Assembly: GCF_021513235.1 (NCBI RefSeq)
Contig: NZ_CP090976.1
Location: 1-64,000 of the forward strand
DNA: 64,000 bases
Direction of reading: 5' to 3'
Source of the DNA: Kaistella sp. 97-N-M2
GTDB taxonomy: Bacteria > Bacteroidota > Bacteroidia > Flavobacteriales > Weeksellaceae
Part shown: piece after piece, positions 27,216 to 36,451 of the stretch
Position numbering within the stretch: the stretch's first letter is position 1
Layout of the letters: each line of letters starts with the position of its first letter
The notes under the pieces: model-generated
Databases searched by the model: none
Seen by the model: the letters and a program-made list of their open reading frames with translations, nothing else
Told to the model about the DNA's origin: nothing
Translations under genes and position numbers: made by a program

Positions 27216-27245
27216 CTACTCTTAACAAATAATTAACACTTGAAA

Positions 27246-29222
27246 ATGGATAACACTGAAGTTGTAAATACACAGGATGAACTTTTAGAAGGTAAAGCAA
27301 CAGGCAAACACCCGAAAGGTTTGTGGGTTCTTTTTGGCACAGAAATGTGGGAACGTTTTAACTTTTATGGAATGCGCGCCTTGCTGACGCTTTTCATGGT
27401 GAACGCCCTTTTAATGAAAGAAGGAGATGTTACCATTATTTATGGTGGATTTCTTGCGCTTTGTTATTTAACCCCAATGCTGGGCGGTTTTATTGCTGAC
27501 CGTTTTTTAGGAAACAGATATTGTATTATTATCGGTGGAGCTTTAATGGCAATCGGTCAATTACTCATGTTCCTGAGCGCTTCTTCGTTCGAATCTAACC
27601 TGGGATCCGCACAAATGTTAATGTGGGTAGCACTGGGAGTGATTATTTTCGGAAATGGATTTTTCAAGCCCAATATTTCCTCAATGGTCGGAAGCCTTTA
27701 TCCGAAACAGGAAAAATCAAAATTAGATTCAGCTTTCACCATTTTCTACATGGGTATTAACATGGGTGCATTTTTAGGTCAGTTTATCTGCCCATTTTTA
27801 GGCGATGTAAAAGATGCTGACGGTATCAGAGATATTCACGCATTCAAATGGGGCTTCCTTGCCGCTTCGATCGCCATGGTGATCGGAACGCTTACTTTTA
27901 TCATACTTAAAAACAAATATGTTGTTACGCCGGAAGGCAGACCAATTGGTGGACTGCCAAGCGAAAGTACCGCTGCAGATTTTGAAGAAGGAGAAACTCA
28001 AACTGCTCACTTCTCCGGAAAATCAATCGGTTTTGCAGTGGCTATTTTTGTGCTTACTTTCTTTGGATTTCAATATTTGTTCGTAGACCATATCGGATTT
28101 GGATCTGTAGGAATGGGCGAATTTGTAAAAGCGATTATTTATCCTTTCATCTACTCTATGGGGCTAGCGTTGGCATTTTTAATTATGTCGGCCACAGAAA
28201 ATAAGGTGGAAAGAGACCGAATCTGGGTAATTTACATCGTATCCTTCTTTATTATTTTCTTTTGGGCAGCTTTCGAACAGGCAGGTTCATCTTTAACTTT
28301 CATCGCTGATAACCAGACAGACCGACACATTTTTGGATGGAATATGCCTCCTTCAATGGTGCAGATTTTCAACGGATTATTTATTGTAATTCTGGCAGTA
28401 CCCTTCAGTATGCTTTGGGACAAGTTAAGAGCCAATAAAAAAGAACCTGTTTCTCCGCTGAAACAAGCCATCGGTTTGGGTTTAATTGCTTTAAGTTATT
28501 TAATCATCGCATATAATGTAAAAGATTTAGGAAACAGCGGACTTCTTGCGGTAAAATGGTTAATCCTGCTTTATTTAATCCAGACGATGGGTGAGCTTTG
28601 TTTGTCGCCGATCGGATTGTCGTTGGTAGGTAAACTAGCGCCAAAAAGATTTGCGTCCCTTTTGTTCGGGGTGTTCTTTATTGCAAATGCCGCGGGATAC
28701 GCTTTATCCGGAACTTTAGGTTCCATCTTGCCGGCAACAGGTGATAAGTTTGTCGCCGCCCAGGAGCAAAATATCGATCTGCAAAAGGTTCTCGATAAAA
28801 CCTATCAGCCAACGCCGAAAGAACTGTTCTTATTAGCCCAGTCTAATTTGGCAGATACCGATTTTGGCAAGGATGAAAGCCTGAAAAAAGAGGTTCGGGA
28901 TTTATTTGCCGAAAACAACAAAATCATCGCAGCACAACGCGGAGAGTTCGATACTAAAGTTAAAGAATTGCAAAAGGAAAATCCGGACGCGAAAGTACAG
29001 TTCAAAATGGATTTGGCGCAGTTGAAATTTCCATCGGATGATCAGTTGGCGAAAATAAAGAACGATAATGTGATTAAAGCAGAATACAAATCATTTGTCG
29101 GATTCGAGATCCGCAATTTGTTTGAATTCTTTATGGTATTTGTAATTCTTTGTGGAATTGCAGGCGCTATTTTAGCCATGATTTCGCCGATCCTCAAAAA
29201 AATGATGCACGGCGTAAATTAA
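27246..29222 (+). CDS. POT-family proton:peptide symporter 2, with long C-terminal insert
   Basis: 658-residue POT transporter with EMWERFNFYGMRALL, FYMGINMGAFLGQ and GELCLSPIGLSLVGK. It is about 100-150 residues longer than the other two because of a hydrophilic, charged insert (about residues 498-610, after SGTLGSILPATG and before the last helix FVGFEIRNLFEFF), rich in Lys, Asp and Gln and predicted helical. I start at the ATG at 27246 rather than the in-frame TTG two codons before. The segment FWAAFEQAGSSL in a middle helix is the family's substrate-proximal region. Confidence 0.9.
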   Translation: MDNTEVVNTQDELLEGKATGKHPKGLWVLFGTEMWERFNFYGMRALLTLFMVNALLMKEGDVTIIYGGFLALCYLTPMLGGFIADRFLGNRYCIIIGGALMAIGQLLMFLSASSFESNLGSAQMLMWVALGVIIFGNGFFKPNISSMVGSLYPKQEKSKLDSAFTIFYMGINMGAFLGQFICPFLGDVKDADGIRDIHAFKWGFLAASIAMVIGTLTFIILKNKYVVTPEGRPIGGLPSESTAADFEEGETQTAHFSGKSIGFAVAIFVLTFFGFQYLFVDHIGFGSVGMGEFVKAIIYPFIYSMGLALAFLIMSATENKVERDRIWVIYIVSFFIIFFWAAFEQAGSSLTFIADNQTDRHIFGWNMPPSMVQIFNGLFIVILAVPFSMLWDKLRANKKEPVSPLKQAIGLGLIALSYLIIAYNVKDLGNSGLLAVKWLILLYLIQTMGELCLSPIGLSLVGKLAPKRFASLLFGVFFIANAAGYALSGTLGSILPATGDKFVAAQEQNIDLQKVLDKTYQPTPKELFLLAQSNLADTDFGKDESLKKEVRDLFAENNKIIAAQRGEFDTKVKELQKENPDAKVQFKMDLAQLKFPSDDQLAKIKNDNVIKAEYKSFVGFEIRNLFEFFMVFVILCGIAGAILAMISPILKKMMHGVN

Positions 29223-29246
29223 TTGTGTTAAAAATATAATGATACT

Positions 29247-29273
29247 AAACCACCGATTATTCGGTGGTTTTTT
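29247..29273 (+). terminator. Terminator after POT gene 2
   Basis: AAACCACCGA, loop TTAT, TCGGTGGTTT, then T-run. Confidence 0.85.
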
Positions 29274-29362
29274 CTATTTTCGTACGTGCAATTTTATAAA
29301 ATAAAGTTTCACAAGGTTTTAAATTAAATAATTCAGTCCCTCTTTCCATCAATTTTTACATA

Positions 29363-30874
29363 ATGAATTTAACCCTCGATCAAATACAGGATTTCAAAGG
29401 AAAATATCCAAAACAGATATGGTCTCTCTTCTTCTCCGAAATGTGGGAGCGTTTCTGTTTCTACGGAATGCGCGGAATGCTCGTCTTCTTTATGATTTCG
29501 CAGCTTAACCTCGACGAAAAGGAAGCAAACTTACAATATGGAGCCACGCAGGCTTTCGTCTATGCTTTTACTTTTGTAGGTGGTTTGTTCGCCGATAAAA
29601 TTTTAGGGTTCCGGAAATCTCTTTTTTGGGGCGGTTTTTTAATGATCATCGGCAGTTTAATTCTTGCAACAAATCCACATGATTTTTTCTTTGTTGGAAT
29701 TTCTTTTACGGTTGTCGGAACGGGTTTTTTTAAACCAAATATTTCCACCATGGTCGGCAAACTTTATAAAAATGGAGACAATCGCACCGATGCGGGCTTT
29801 TCGCTTTTCTATGCGGGCATTAATTTGGGCGCATTACTCGGTGGTTATCTTTGCATCGCTATCGGAAAGGGAGAATTACTCTCCGGTTTAATCCCCGAAA
29901 CCTTGCGTTGGAATGTCGCCTTCGGCTTAGCCGCCGTGGTCATGGTAATCAGTTTAGTAAATTTTATTTTTACACAGAGGAAATTAGGTCCCATCGGGCT
30001 TCCGCCGCAAAAAGCACTTGCAAACGGCGAACTGGTAGATCTCGAAAAATGGAAGGAATACGGCGTTTATGCGCTCTCCCTGGTTTTTATCCCATTGATC
30101 ATGGTAATGGTGGCCGAGACGCAGTATACCGATTATTTTATGTATACGGTTGGACCTTTAACACTACTCTATCTTTTTTATGAGATGTCTAAAGTGACTC
30201 AACCGGAACGCAGCAAACTTATGGCCGCCTTGATATTCATAATTTTCTCTATCATATTCTGGGGAATTTACGAACAAAGCGGGGGCTCATTAAGTATTTT
30301 TGCGGCTCATAATTTAAATCAGGATTTGCTTGGTTTAGACCCCAACGGGGTGAACAATTCCGGGGGTGCATTCTTCATCCTTTTAGTAGCAATTCCTATA
30401 GGTTTACTGTGGATTTGGTTGAGCAAGAAGAAAATAGAACCAAATACCGTCATCAAATTTGGTTTAGGTTTTGTCTTTTTGGGTCTCGGATTTTATGCGA
30501 TTTACGCGACAAAATTCTTCGCAAATGCGGCAGGAGTAACGTCATTAAGTCTCTTTACGATTGCTTTATTTATCATCACGCTGGGAGAAATGTGTTTGTC
30601 GCCCATCGGGCTTTCCATCATGACGAAACTTTCTACCCAAAAATTACAGGGAATGATGATGGGACTTTGGTTTCTAGCCTCCGCCTACGGTCAGTATGTG
30701 GCCGGACTCATCGGCGCAAACATGGCCACTGCGCGCGAAAGTGCGTCGAATATGGAAAAACTGCAGGCCTACACTTCCGGATATAAAGATTTAGGCTTAT
30801 ACGCCGTAATTGCCGGCGTTGTCCTCATTGCAATTTCCCCACTCGTAAAAAAACTCATGCGGGAGGTGCGGTAA
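29363..30874 (+). CDS. POT-family proton:peptide symporter 3
   Basis: 503-residue POT transporter without a large insert: EMWERFCFYGMRGML (helix 1), FYAGINLGALLGG (signature, about residues 152-164), FWGIYEQSGGSL and GEMCLSPIGLSIMTK. It ends soon after the last helix in a basic tail. It is the third consecutive member of one family; sequence similarity suggests old duplication, with genes 2 and 3 closer to each other in the ExxERF region (FYGMR). The thioredoxin gene follows after 36 bp and may be co-transcribed. Confidence 0.9.
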   Translation: MNLTLDQIQDFKGKYPKQIWSLFFSEMWERFCFYGMRGMLVFFMISQLNLDEKEANLQYGATQAFVYAFTFVGGLFADKILGFRKSLFWGGFLMIIGSLILATNPHDFFFVGISFTVVGTGFFKPNISTMVGKLYKNGDNRTDAGFSLFYAGINLGALLGGYLCIAIGKGELLSGLIPETLRWNVAFGLAAVVMVISLVNFIFTQRKLGPIGLPPQKALANGELVDLEKWKEYGVYALSLVFIPLIMVMVAETQYTDYFMYTVGPLTLLYLFYEMSKVTQPERSKLMAALIFIIFSIIFWGIYEQSGGSLSIFAAHNLNQDLLGLDPNGVNNSGGAFFILLVAIPIGLLWIWLSKKKIEPNTVIKFGLGFVFLGLGFYAIYATKFFANAAGVTSLSLFTIALFIITLGEMCLSPIGLSIMTKLSTQKLQGMMMGLWFLASAYGQYVAGLIGANMATARESASNMEKLQAYTSGYKDLGLYAVIAGVVLIAISPLVKKLMREVR

Positions 30875-30910
30875 ACAAAACAAGGCTCAATTATTGCAAC
30901 ACCAGAAATC

Positions 30911-31444
30911 ATGAAAAAATTCACGCTCTTAATTTTCGTACTGTCCTTTTCCGTTATTTTTGCTCAGGTTAACTGGATGACGTTGGAACAGGCCGTTGCA
31001 GCACAGAAAAATACACCGAAAAAGATTGTCATCGATTTTTACGCGGACTGGTGTGCGCCATGTAAAATCATGGATAAAAACACTTATGGTAACCCATTGA
31101 TCGCGAAATATCTTAATGAAAATTATTATCCGGTGAAATTCAACGCCGAAGAAAAAGAAAACGTCACTTTATTTGGCAGAACTTTTACAAATACAGCATT
31201 CGTTGAAGGCAAGAAAAGAAACTCCCTCCACGATCTAACGAAATTCATGAATGTAACGGCCGTTCCGAGCATTGTTTTTCTGGACGAATACAGTATGCCA
31301 ATTACCATTTTGCAGGGTGCACTTACCGCCAAGGAACTTGAACCCTATATCCCATTCATCGCGAATGACGAGTATAAGAAAATTGACACGCGCGAAAAAT
31401 GGGAGAACTATCAGAAAAAATTTAAGTCCAGTCTTAAAGATTAA
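30911..31444 (+). CDS. Secreted thioredoxin-fold protein
   Basis: 177-residue exported protein with a signal peptide ending near IFAQ (about residue 18). The redox motif is WCAPCK in DFYADWCAPCKIMDKNTY (about residues 44-61), with the cis-proline segment VPSIVFLDEY about 70 residues later. The C-terminal helix extends beyond the standard fold. It probably acts as a periplasmic thiol-disulfide oxidoreductase. No partner membrane reductase is visible here. Confidence 0.88.
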   Translation: MKKFTLLIFVLSFSVIFAQVNWMTLEQAVAAQKNTPKKIVIDFYADWCAPCKIMDKNTYGNPLIAKYLNENYYPVKFNAEEKENVTLFGRTFTNTAFVEGKKRNSLHDLTKFMNVTAVPSIVFLDEYSMPITILQGALTAKELEPYIPFIANDEYKKIDTREKWENYQKKFKSSLKD

Positions 31445-31466
31445 TTTAAGCGGTGAATGATTTCGG

Positions 31467-31499
31467 AAGGACCTGCAAATAATTTTGCAGGTCCTTTTT
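31467..31499 (+). terminator. Terminator after the thioredoxin gene
   Basis: AAGGACCTGCAAA, loop TAAT, TTTGCAGGTCCTT, then TTT. A 13-bp perfect stem. Confidence 0.85.
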
Positions 31500-31557
31500 A
31501 TTTTAACGAAATTCGCTTCCGAACCTTAAATAAGGTCACCTCCTGAAAACACGCTTT

Positions 31558-33651
31558 TTGCTCACGTTAGAAACTTCCATAGAATTCTTAAAAGGAATCG
31601 GTCCTGAACGCGCCAAATTCATAAAAAATGTCTTGGGACTTTCCACCGTCGAAGACTTCCTCACCTTCTACCCCTTGCGCTATATCGATAAAAGTAAAAT
31701 TCATAAAGTTGGGGATCTCACAGAAGATGCCGACGCTGAAATCCAGCTAAAAGGCAGAATCACCGAAATCCAGGAAGTCGGTTACGGCCAGGGCAAAAAA
31801 CGAATGACCGCCAAATTTCGCGACGCATCGGGAACGTTGGAGTTGGTCTGGTTCCGCTACTCCAAATGGATGAAAGAGCAGATTCCATCAAACCAGGAAA
31901 TTTTCATCTTCGGAAAGATCAATTATTTTAACGGCAGTTATTCAATGGCGCATCCGGAAATTGAGATCGACGAAAAGAAAGCACTCTCCGGCACATTGAT
32001 GCCTATTTATCCGGGCAGCGAAAAACTGGCAAAGCGAGGCTTAAACAACAAGTTCTTCCAAACAGTTTTGGCAGATATTGTCAAAAACTTACCTTCTATA
32101 ATTCAGGAAAATCTGCCCGACGCGTTGATGAAAAAACTGAAGATCATCGGCAGAATGCACGCTTTTTATCACATTCACTTTCCGAAAGATCTTGCTCATT
32201 TCGACCATGCCAGCCGACGCCTCAAATTTGAAGAAGCCTTTTTTTTTCAGTTGGGGTACGGCCTGAAAAAGCAACATCACAAAGCTTCGGTCCCGGGAAA
32301 TCCCTTCCCGAAAGTGGGCGTAAATTTCAAAAGTTTCTACGATCATTTTCTTCCTTTTGAATTAACCAACGCACAAAAACGCGTCCTGAAAGAAATCCGC
32401 ACGGATATGAAAAAGCCCGTTCAGATGAACCGTTTGCTTCAGGGTGACGTCGGCTCCGGAAAAACCATGGTTGCGCTTTTATCTATGCTGATCGCCCTCG
32501 ACAATGGTTTCCAAAGCTGCATTATGGCGCCGACGGAAATTTTGTCGCAGCAGCATTTCAATTCCATTCAGGAACTTTTAGAAAACACAGACATTAAAGT
32601 TCGTCTGTTGACCGGTTCCACAAAAAAGGCTGCAAGAAAAATTATTCATGACGAACTTTTGAGTGGTGAACTTTCCATTTTGGTTGGAACTCACGCGGTT
32701 TTGGAAGATATCGTGAAGTTTAAAAATCTGGGATTGGCCATTATCGATGAGCAGCACCGCTTTGGCGTGGCGCAAAGGGCGAGATTGTGGGCGAAAAATA
32801 GAATTCCGCCGCATATTTTGGTCATGACGGCAACGCCGATTCCGCGAACCCTGGCGATGAGTTTTTACAGCGACCTTGATGTTTCGGTGATCGATGAGAT
32901 GCCTGTGGGCAGAAAAGCCATCATCACGGCGCATCGCCGCGAAAAAGACCGGCTTTACGTCTTCCGGTTCGCGAAAGAGGAAATAGAAAAAGGGCGCCAG
33001 ATTTACTTTGTGTATCCGTTGATTGAAGAATCCGAAACTTTGGATTACAAAAATCTCCTTGAAAATTTCGGTCATATTGTGGAATTTTTCGAAGGGAAAA
33101 ATGTGACGATGCTTCACGGTCGCATGAAACCCGACGAAAAGGAAGTTGCGATGCAATATTTTGCGTCCGGGAAATCCGAGATTATGGTGGCAACAACGGT
33201 TATTGAAGTTGGCGTCAACGTGCCGAACGCTTCTGTGATGATCATTGAAAGTGCGGAACGTTTTGGTCTTTCCCAGCTGCATCAGCTGCGCGGCAGGGTC
33301 GGTCGCGGTGCCGAGCAGAGTTACTGTATTTTGATGACGTCGGATAAACTGACGAAAGAAAGCCGAACGCGCATCAAAACTATGACGGAAACGAACGACG
33401 GTTTTAAAATTTCGGAAGTCGATATGCAGCTTCGCGGTCCCGGCGACATTTCGGGAACTCAGCAAAGTGGTGTCGTCGATTTCAAAAAATTAGACCTCAG
33501 AACGGACGGCAAGATCATCAAAGCCGCAAAAAATGCAGTAGAGCATTTGCTAAAAAGCGACCCGCATTTGGAACAGCCCGAAAATGGCGATCTCCGAAAT
33601 TACTATTCAAAACAGTATAAAGGCAAAAATAAGTGGAGCAGAATTTCCTGA
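31558..33651 (+). CDS. recG: ATP-dependent DNA helicase RecG
   Basis: 697-residue branch-migration helicase that regresses stalled forks. The N-terminal wedge/OB domain is about residues 1-230. The superfamily 2 core has Walker A GDVGSGKT (about 300-307), motif II IIDEQHRFG, motif III VMTATPIPRTLAMS and motif VI QLRGRVGRG; the RecG-specific C-terminal part includes RGPGDISGTQQSG. The start is a TTG at 31558: the only other codons before the in-frame stop at 31531 do not include ATG or GTG. The start FLKGIGPERAK aligns with the expected RecG N-terminus. Confidence 0.93.
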   Translation: MLTLETSIEFLKGIGPERAKFIKNVLGLSTVEDFLTFYPLRYIDKSKIHKVGDLTEDADAEIQLKGRITEIQEVGYGQGKKRMTAKFRDASGTLELVWFRYSKWMKEQIPSNQEIFIFGKINYFNGSYSMAHPEIEIDEKKALSGTLMPIYPGSEKLAKRGLNNKFFQTVLADIVKNLPSIIQENLPDALMKKLKIIGRMHAFYHIHFPKDLAHFDHASRRLKFEEAFFFQLGYGLKKQHHKASVPGNPFPKVGVNFKSFYDHFLPFELTNAQKRVLKEIRTDMKKPVQMNRLLQGDVGSGKTMVALLSMLIALDNGFQSCIMAPTEILSQQHFNSIQELLENTDIKVRLLTGSTKKAARKIIHDELLSGELSILVGTHAVLEDIVKFKNLGLAIIDEQHRFGVAQRARLWAKNRIPPHILVMTATPIPRTLAMSFYSDLDVSVIDEMPVGRKAIITAHRREKDRLYVFRFAKEEIEKGRQIYFVYPLIEESETLDYKNLLENFGHIVEFFEGKNVTMLHGRMKPDEKEVAMQYFASGKSEIMVATTVIEVGVNVPNASVMIIESAERFGLSQLHQLRGRVGRGAEQSYCILMTSDKLTKESRTRIKTMTETNDGFKISEVDMQLRGPGDISGTQQSGVVDFKKLDLRTDGKIIKAAKNAVEHLLKSDPHLEQPENGDLRNYYSKQYKGKNKWSRIS

Positions 33652-33760
33652 GGGAAATTAGTTTCCACCTCGTTTGATGGTCCTAAAATCCGTTAAATTC
33701 CCCGCCGCCATCATAGATGAATTAAGTTAAAACATATGTTTAAATTTTAATTATTTTGAA

Positions 33761-33768
33761 TACATTTG
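33761..33768 (+). promoter_or_regulatory. -7 promoter box of the DUF5686 gene
   Basis: TACATTTG, ending 5 nt before the ATG at 33774; leaderless layout. Confidence 0.45.
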
Positions 33769-33773
33769 TTTCC

Positions 33774-36212
33774 ATGAAAAAATTATTTATTCTCGTCTTT
33801 TCTGCCCTCTTTTTAACGGTTTTCAGCCAGTCGAAAATTACGGTTTTCAGCGCCGGTAACCGCGCTCCCCTTGCCGATGCGAGTGTAACGTGCAATAATA
33901 AATTTTTAGGTAAAACAAATGCGCAGGGTGTTTTGCAGTTTCGCACAAACTGCAATAAAGTGAACGTGAAGGCGCCGGGATTTTTTGAAGATGAAGCTGT
34001 TGTAGATAAAGTGATGGAAATTACGCTTTCAAAATCGGATCCGAAAACGCAATCCATTCAGGGCGTCCTTATCGATGATAAAAGCGATCCTTTAGCTTTG
34101 GAAATTCTGCGAAAAGTGAATGATAATTACAAAGATAATTCGCCGCAAAGTTTGGACTCTTACTCCTTTAAATCCTACGAAAAAATTTCTTTGGATATTG
34201 ATGAAGACAGCATCAAACATTACGATCAGTTTCTTAATCGCCGGCTGGATTCTTTGAAGGTGCTGCCCCAACTCGCGCAGTCCAAAGAAGAGAAGAAAGA
34301 CTCCCTGGAAAGCGTGAATGTGCAGAAATTAATGACTTCGAGTAAACTTTTTCTCTGGGAAAGAGCTTCGGAATTTCTGTTCTCGCAGCAGTATGGCGAA
34401 AAAATAAATATTCTGGACAACCGGGTTTCCGGTTTGAAGCAGCCGATCTACGAAATGATGTCTTTGCGTTCGAACAGAAACCGGATTCCAAAGGAAATCC
34501 GCGAAGAAAACCGCACGCTTTACCGCTACTTCTTAACCGACTCAATAGACATTGAAGGCCGTAAAAATTACGTCATCCGTTTTCGCCAGGTCGATTACAA
34601 GCAACCACGCAACAAAAGAAAATTCAACGGCTATCTTTACGTTGATGCCGAAACATATGGTCTGAAAAAGATAGAAAGCAACAGCAAGAAAAAAAGTGAG
34701 GGCAGCATTACGAGCATTTGGAAGCCGATTGACAACAAATGGTTTCTGAGCAAAGAAAATTTAAAATTCAAAATGGGTTCTACCAATTTTGAAACCGAAA
34801 AAACGGACAAAAAAGAAGATAAAAAAGACCCTAAAAAGAAACAGAAATACGGGAATTATGTTTTTATCACGGCTGATTATTTCGACTTCAAGACCCCGAT
34901 AGAGGTCAAGAAAAAAGATTTTTCAGGGTACACGATGGATGTGGAAAATTCCGACGGAAGCCTGCTTGATCAGTACCGCACCGATTCCTTATCGGCTCGG
35001 GAAAAGATGACGTACGAAAAAATCGACAGCGTGGGCCGGAAATACAAACTCTATCAAAAAATCAGTGCGCTTACGGGCTTGGTTAAAGGGAAAATCCGCG
35101 TGGGAATCGTCGACTTCGATGCCTCAAAAATTATCGCGTACAATCAGTATGAAGGAATACGATTGGGAGCTGCTGCCAAACTTAACGAGAGATTCAACAA
35201 ATATATTTCGCCGGATGCTTATTTCGCCTATGGTTTAAAAGACAACACGTGGAAATACGGCGCGGGCATCGACTTTAGAACGACGTTGGAAAAAACCTCT
35301 TTTTTTCGCGCAGAATACTACAATGATGTTATCGCTGCGGGAAGATTCAACGAAAACCTTTGGAATTTCAAAATGAAAATTATGAATTCCGGCATCGATC
35401 TTCAAAACGACCGTTTTTACCATTTCGACGGGTTTAAACTTTCTTATGAGACTGATCTGAGCAACGCGCTAACCGTAAATGTTTCGGCTAAAAAAGACAA
35501 TGAAGAAGCTAAATTCGATTATAATTATAAAAATCTTGGCTCTCAGTTTGAAAATTTCGCCACGCAGATCACGCTGAAATATTCGCCGAATTCTAAAAAT
35601 ATTATGACGCCTTCAGGCAAATTCACGTACGAGCAAAATTACCCGGAATTTTTTCTAAATTATGAGCAGGGACTGAAAACGCTGGACGGCGACTTCAATT
35701 ACAGCCGTTTTGATGTTCTGGCACAGCATGTTTTCAAAACCAAAATCGGCGTAACGGGAATCCGTGTTTATGGCGGTTTATTCACGGGTGAAGCTCCAAT
35801 TTGGCACAATTTCGCGATGAATGGTTTAGGAAGCGGAAAAGACGGACTCAACTTCAATCTCACGTCTTTCTTAGGTTTTGCAACCATGGAAGGCGGCAGA
35901 TATTATAACGATAAGTTCACCGGATTTTATTTAACACACCGGATTCCATGGTATTTCAAGACGTTCGGGAAGAATATTTCCAGTTTCGATATGGTGTACA
36001 GAGGCGTGATCGGCGATATGAAGAACCCGAAAGATCACCAGTTTCAGTTCCAGAAACTCGATCACTATTACCAGGAAATCGGTTTGGAAAGCAATAACTT
36101 TTTAGGCTCGCCTTTTAATCTGGGCTTCTTTTACCGTGTTGGGTATTACGCGACTGATACCTTTAAACAAAATTTCGCCGTGCAGCTTAAACTTAACTTT
36201 TTAGGATTTTAA
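33774..36212 (+). CDS. DUF5686 outer-membrane protein
   Basis: 812-residue exported protein; signal peptide about residues 1-18 (TVFSQ). A short carboxypeptidase-regulatory-like/plug-type domain (ITVFSAGNRAPLADASVTCN...) precedes a long region with the family segment LDSYSFKSYEKISLDIDED. A charged lysine stretch lies near residues 350-370. The C-terminal 350 residues consist of alternating amphipathic strands ending in the phenylalanine-rich tail LKLNFLGF, an outer-membrane beta-barrel signature. The family is common in Bacteroidetes; its cargo is unknown. I choose the ATG at 33774 over an upstream TTG. Confidence 0.82.
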   Translation: MKKLFILVFSALFLTVFSQSKITVFSAGNRAPLADASVTCNNKFLGKTNAQGVLQFRTNCNKVNVKAPGFFEDEAVVDKVMEITLSKSDPKTQSIQGVLIDDKSDPLALEILRKVNDNYKDNSPQSLDSYSFKSYEKISLDIDEDSIKHYDQFLNRRLDSLKVLPQLAQSKEEKKDSLESVNVQKLMTSSKLFLWERASEFLFSQQYGEKINILDNRVSGLKQPIYEMMSLRSNRNRIPKEIREENRTLYRYFLTDSIDIEGRKNYVIRFRQVDYKQPRNKRKFNGYLYVDAETYGLKKIESNSKKKSEGSITSIWKPIDNKWFLSKENLKFKMGSTNFETEKTDKKEDKKDPKKKQKYGNYVFITADYFDFKTPIEVKKKDFSGYTMDVENSDGSLLDQYRTDSLSAREKMTYEKIDSVGRKYKLYQKISALTGLVKGKIRVGIVDFDASKIIAYNQYEGIRLGAAAKLNERFNKYISPDAYFAYGLKDNTWKYGAGIDFRTTLEKTSFFRAEYYNDVIAAGRFNENLWNFKMKIMNSGIDLQNDRFYHFDGFKLSYETDLSNALTVNVSAKKDNEEAKFDYNYKNLGSQFENFATQITLKYSPNSKNIMTPSGKFTYEQNYPEFFLNYEQGLKTLDGDFNYSRFDVLAQHVFKTKIGVTGIRVYGGLFTGEAPIWHNFAMNGLGSGKDGLNFNLTSFLGFATMEGGRYYNDKFTGFYLTHRIPWYFKTFGKNISSFDMVYRGVIGDMKNPKDHQFQFQKLDHYYQEIGLESNNFLGSPFNLGFFYRVGYYATDTFKQNFAVQLKLNFLGF

Positions 36213-36214
36213 AT

Positions 36215-36451
36215 ATGGAAATTGTACAGATTAAAGCGTCAGGTTTTTTCGAACTGTTGAAAATGAAAGACACTTCCATGTGGGAAATTTTCGCTCAGAT
36301 GATTGGCGCGGAAGAGAAACAGATTGTTTTTCTGGATGACGAGGAAAAGATGTTGTTCACTTACATTTTGCCCAATAATCTCGAACAGCTTGACACAGAC
36401 CGGGAAAAATTTGCGGCGGAATATTCCGGGAAGTTATCGGGAATGAACTAA
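36215..36451 (+). CDS. Small hypothetical protein coupled to the DUF5686 gene
   Basis: 78-residue acidic soluble protein, not recognised. It reads as a mixed alpha/beta domain (VQIKASGFFELLKMK; EEKQIVFLDDEEKMLFTYILP) with no signal peptide or membrane segment. It begins 2 bp after the DUF5686 stop, so it is almost certainly co-translated. Its stop codon interlocks with the stop of folP on the other strand (36448-36451). Confidence 0.65.
   Translation: MEIVQIKASGFFELLKMKDTSMWEIFAQMIGAEEKQIVFLDDEEKMLFTYILPNNLEQLDTDREKFAAEYSGKLSGMN

Noticed and set aside
32578..33465. Long minus-strand frame (295 codons) opposite recG
   Set aside because: It is antisense to the helicase core, His/Phe/Arg-rich and without any recognisable domain; a mirror of recG codon use.
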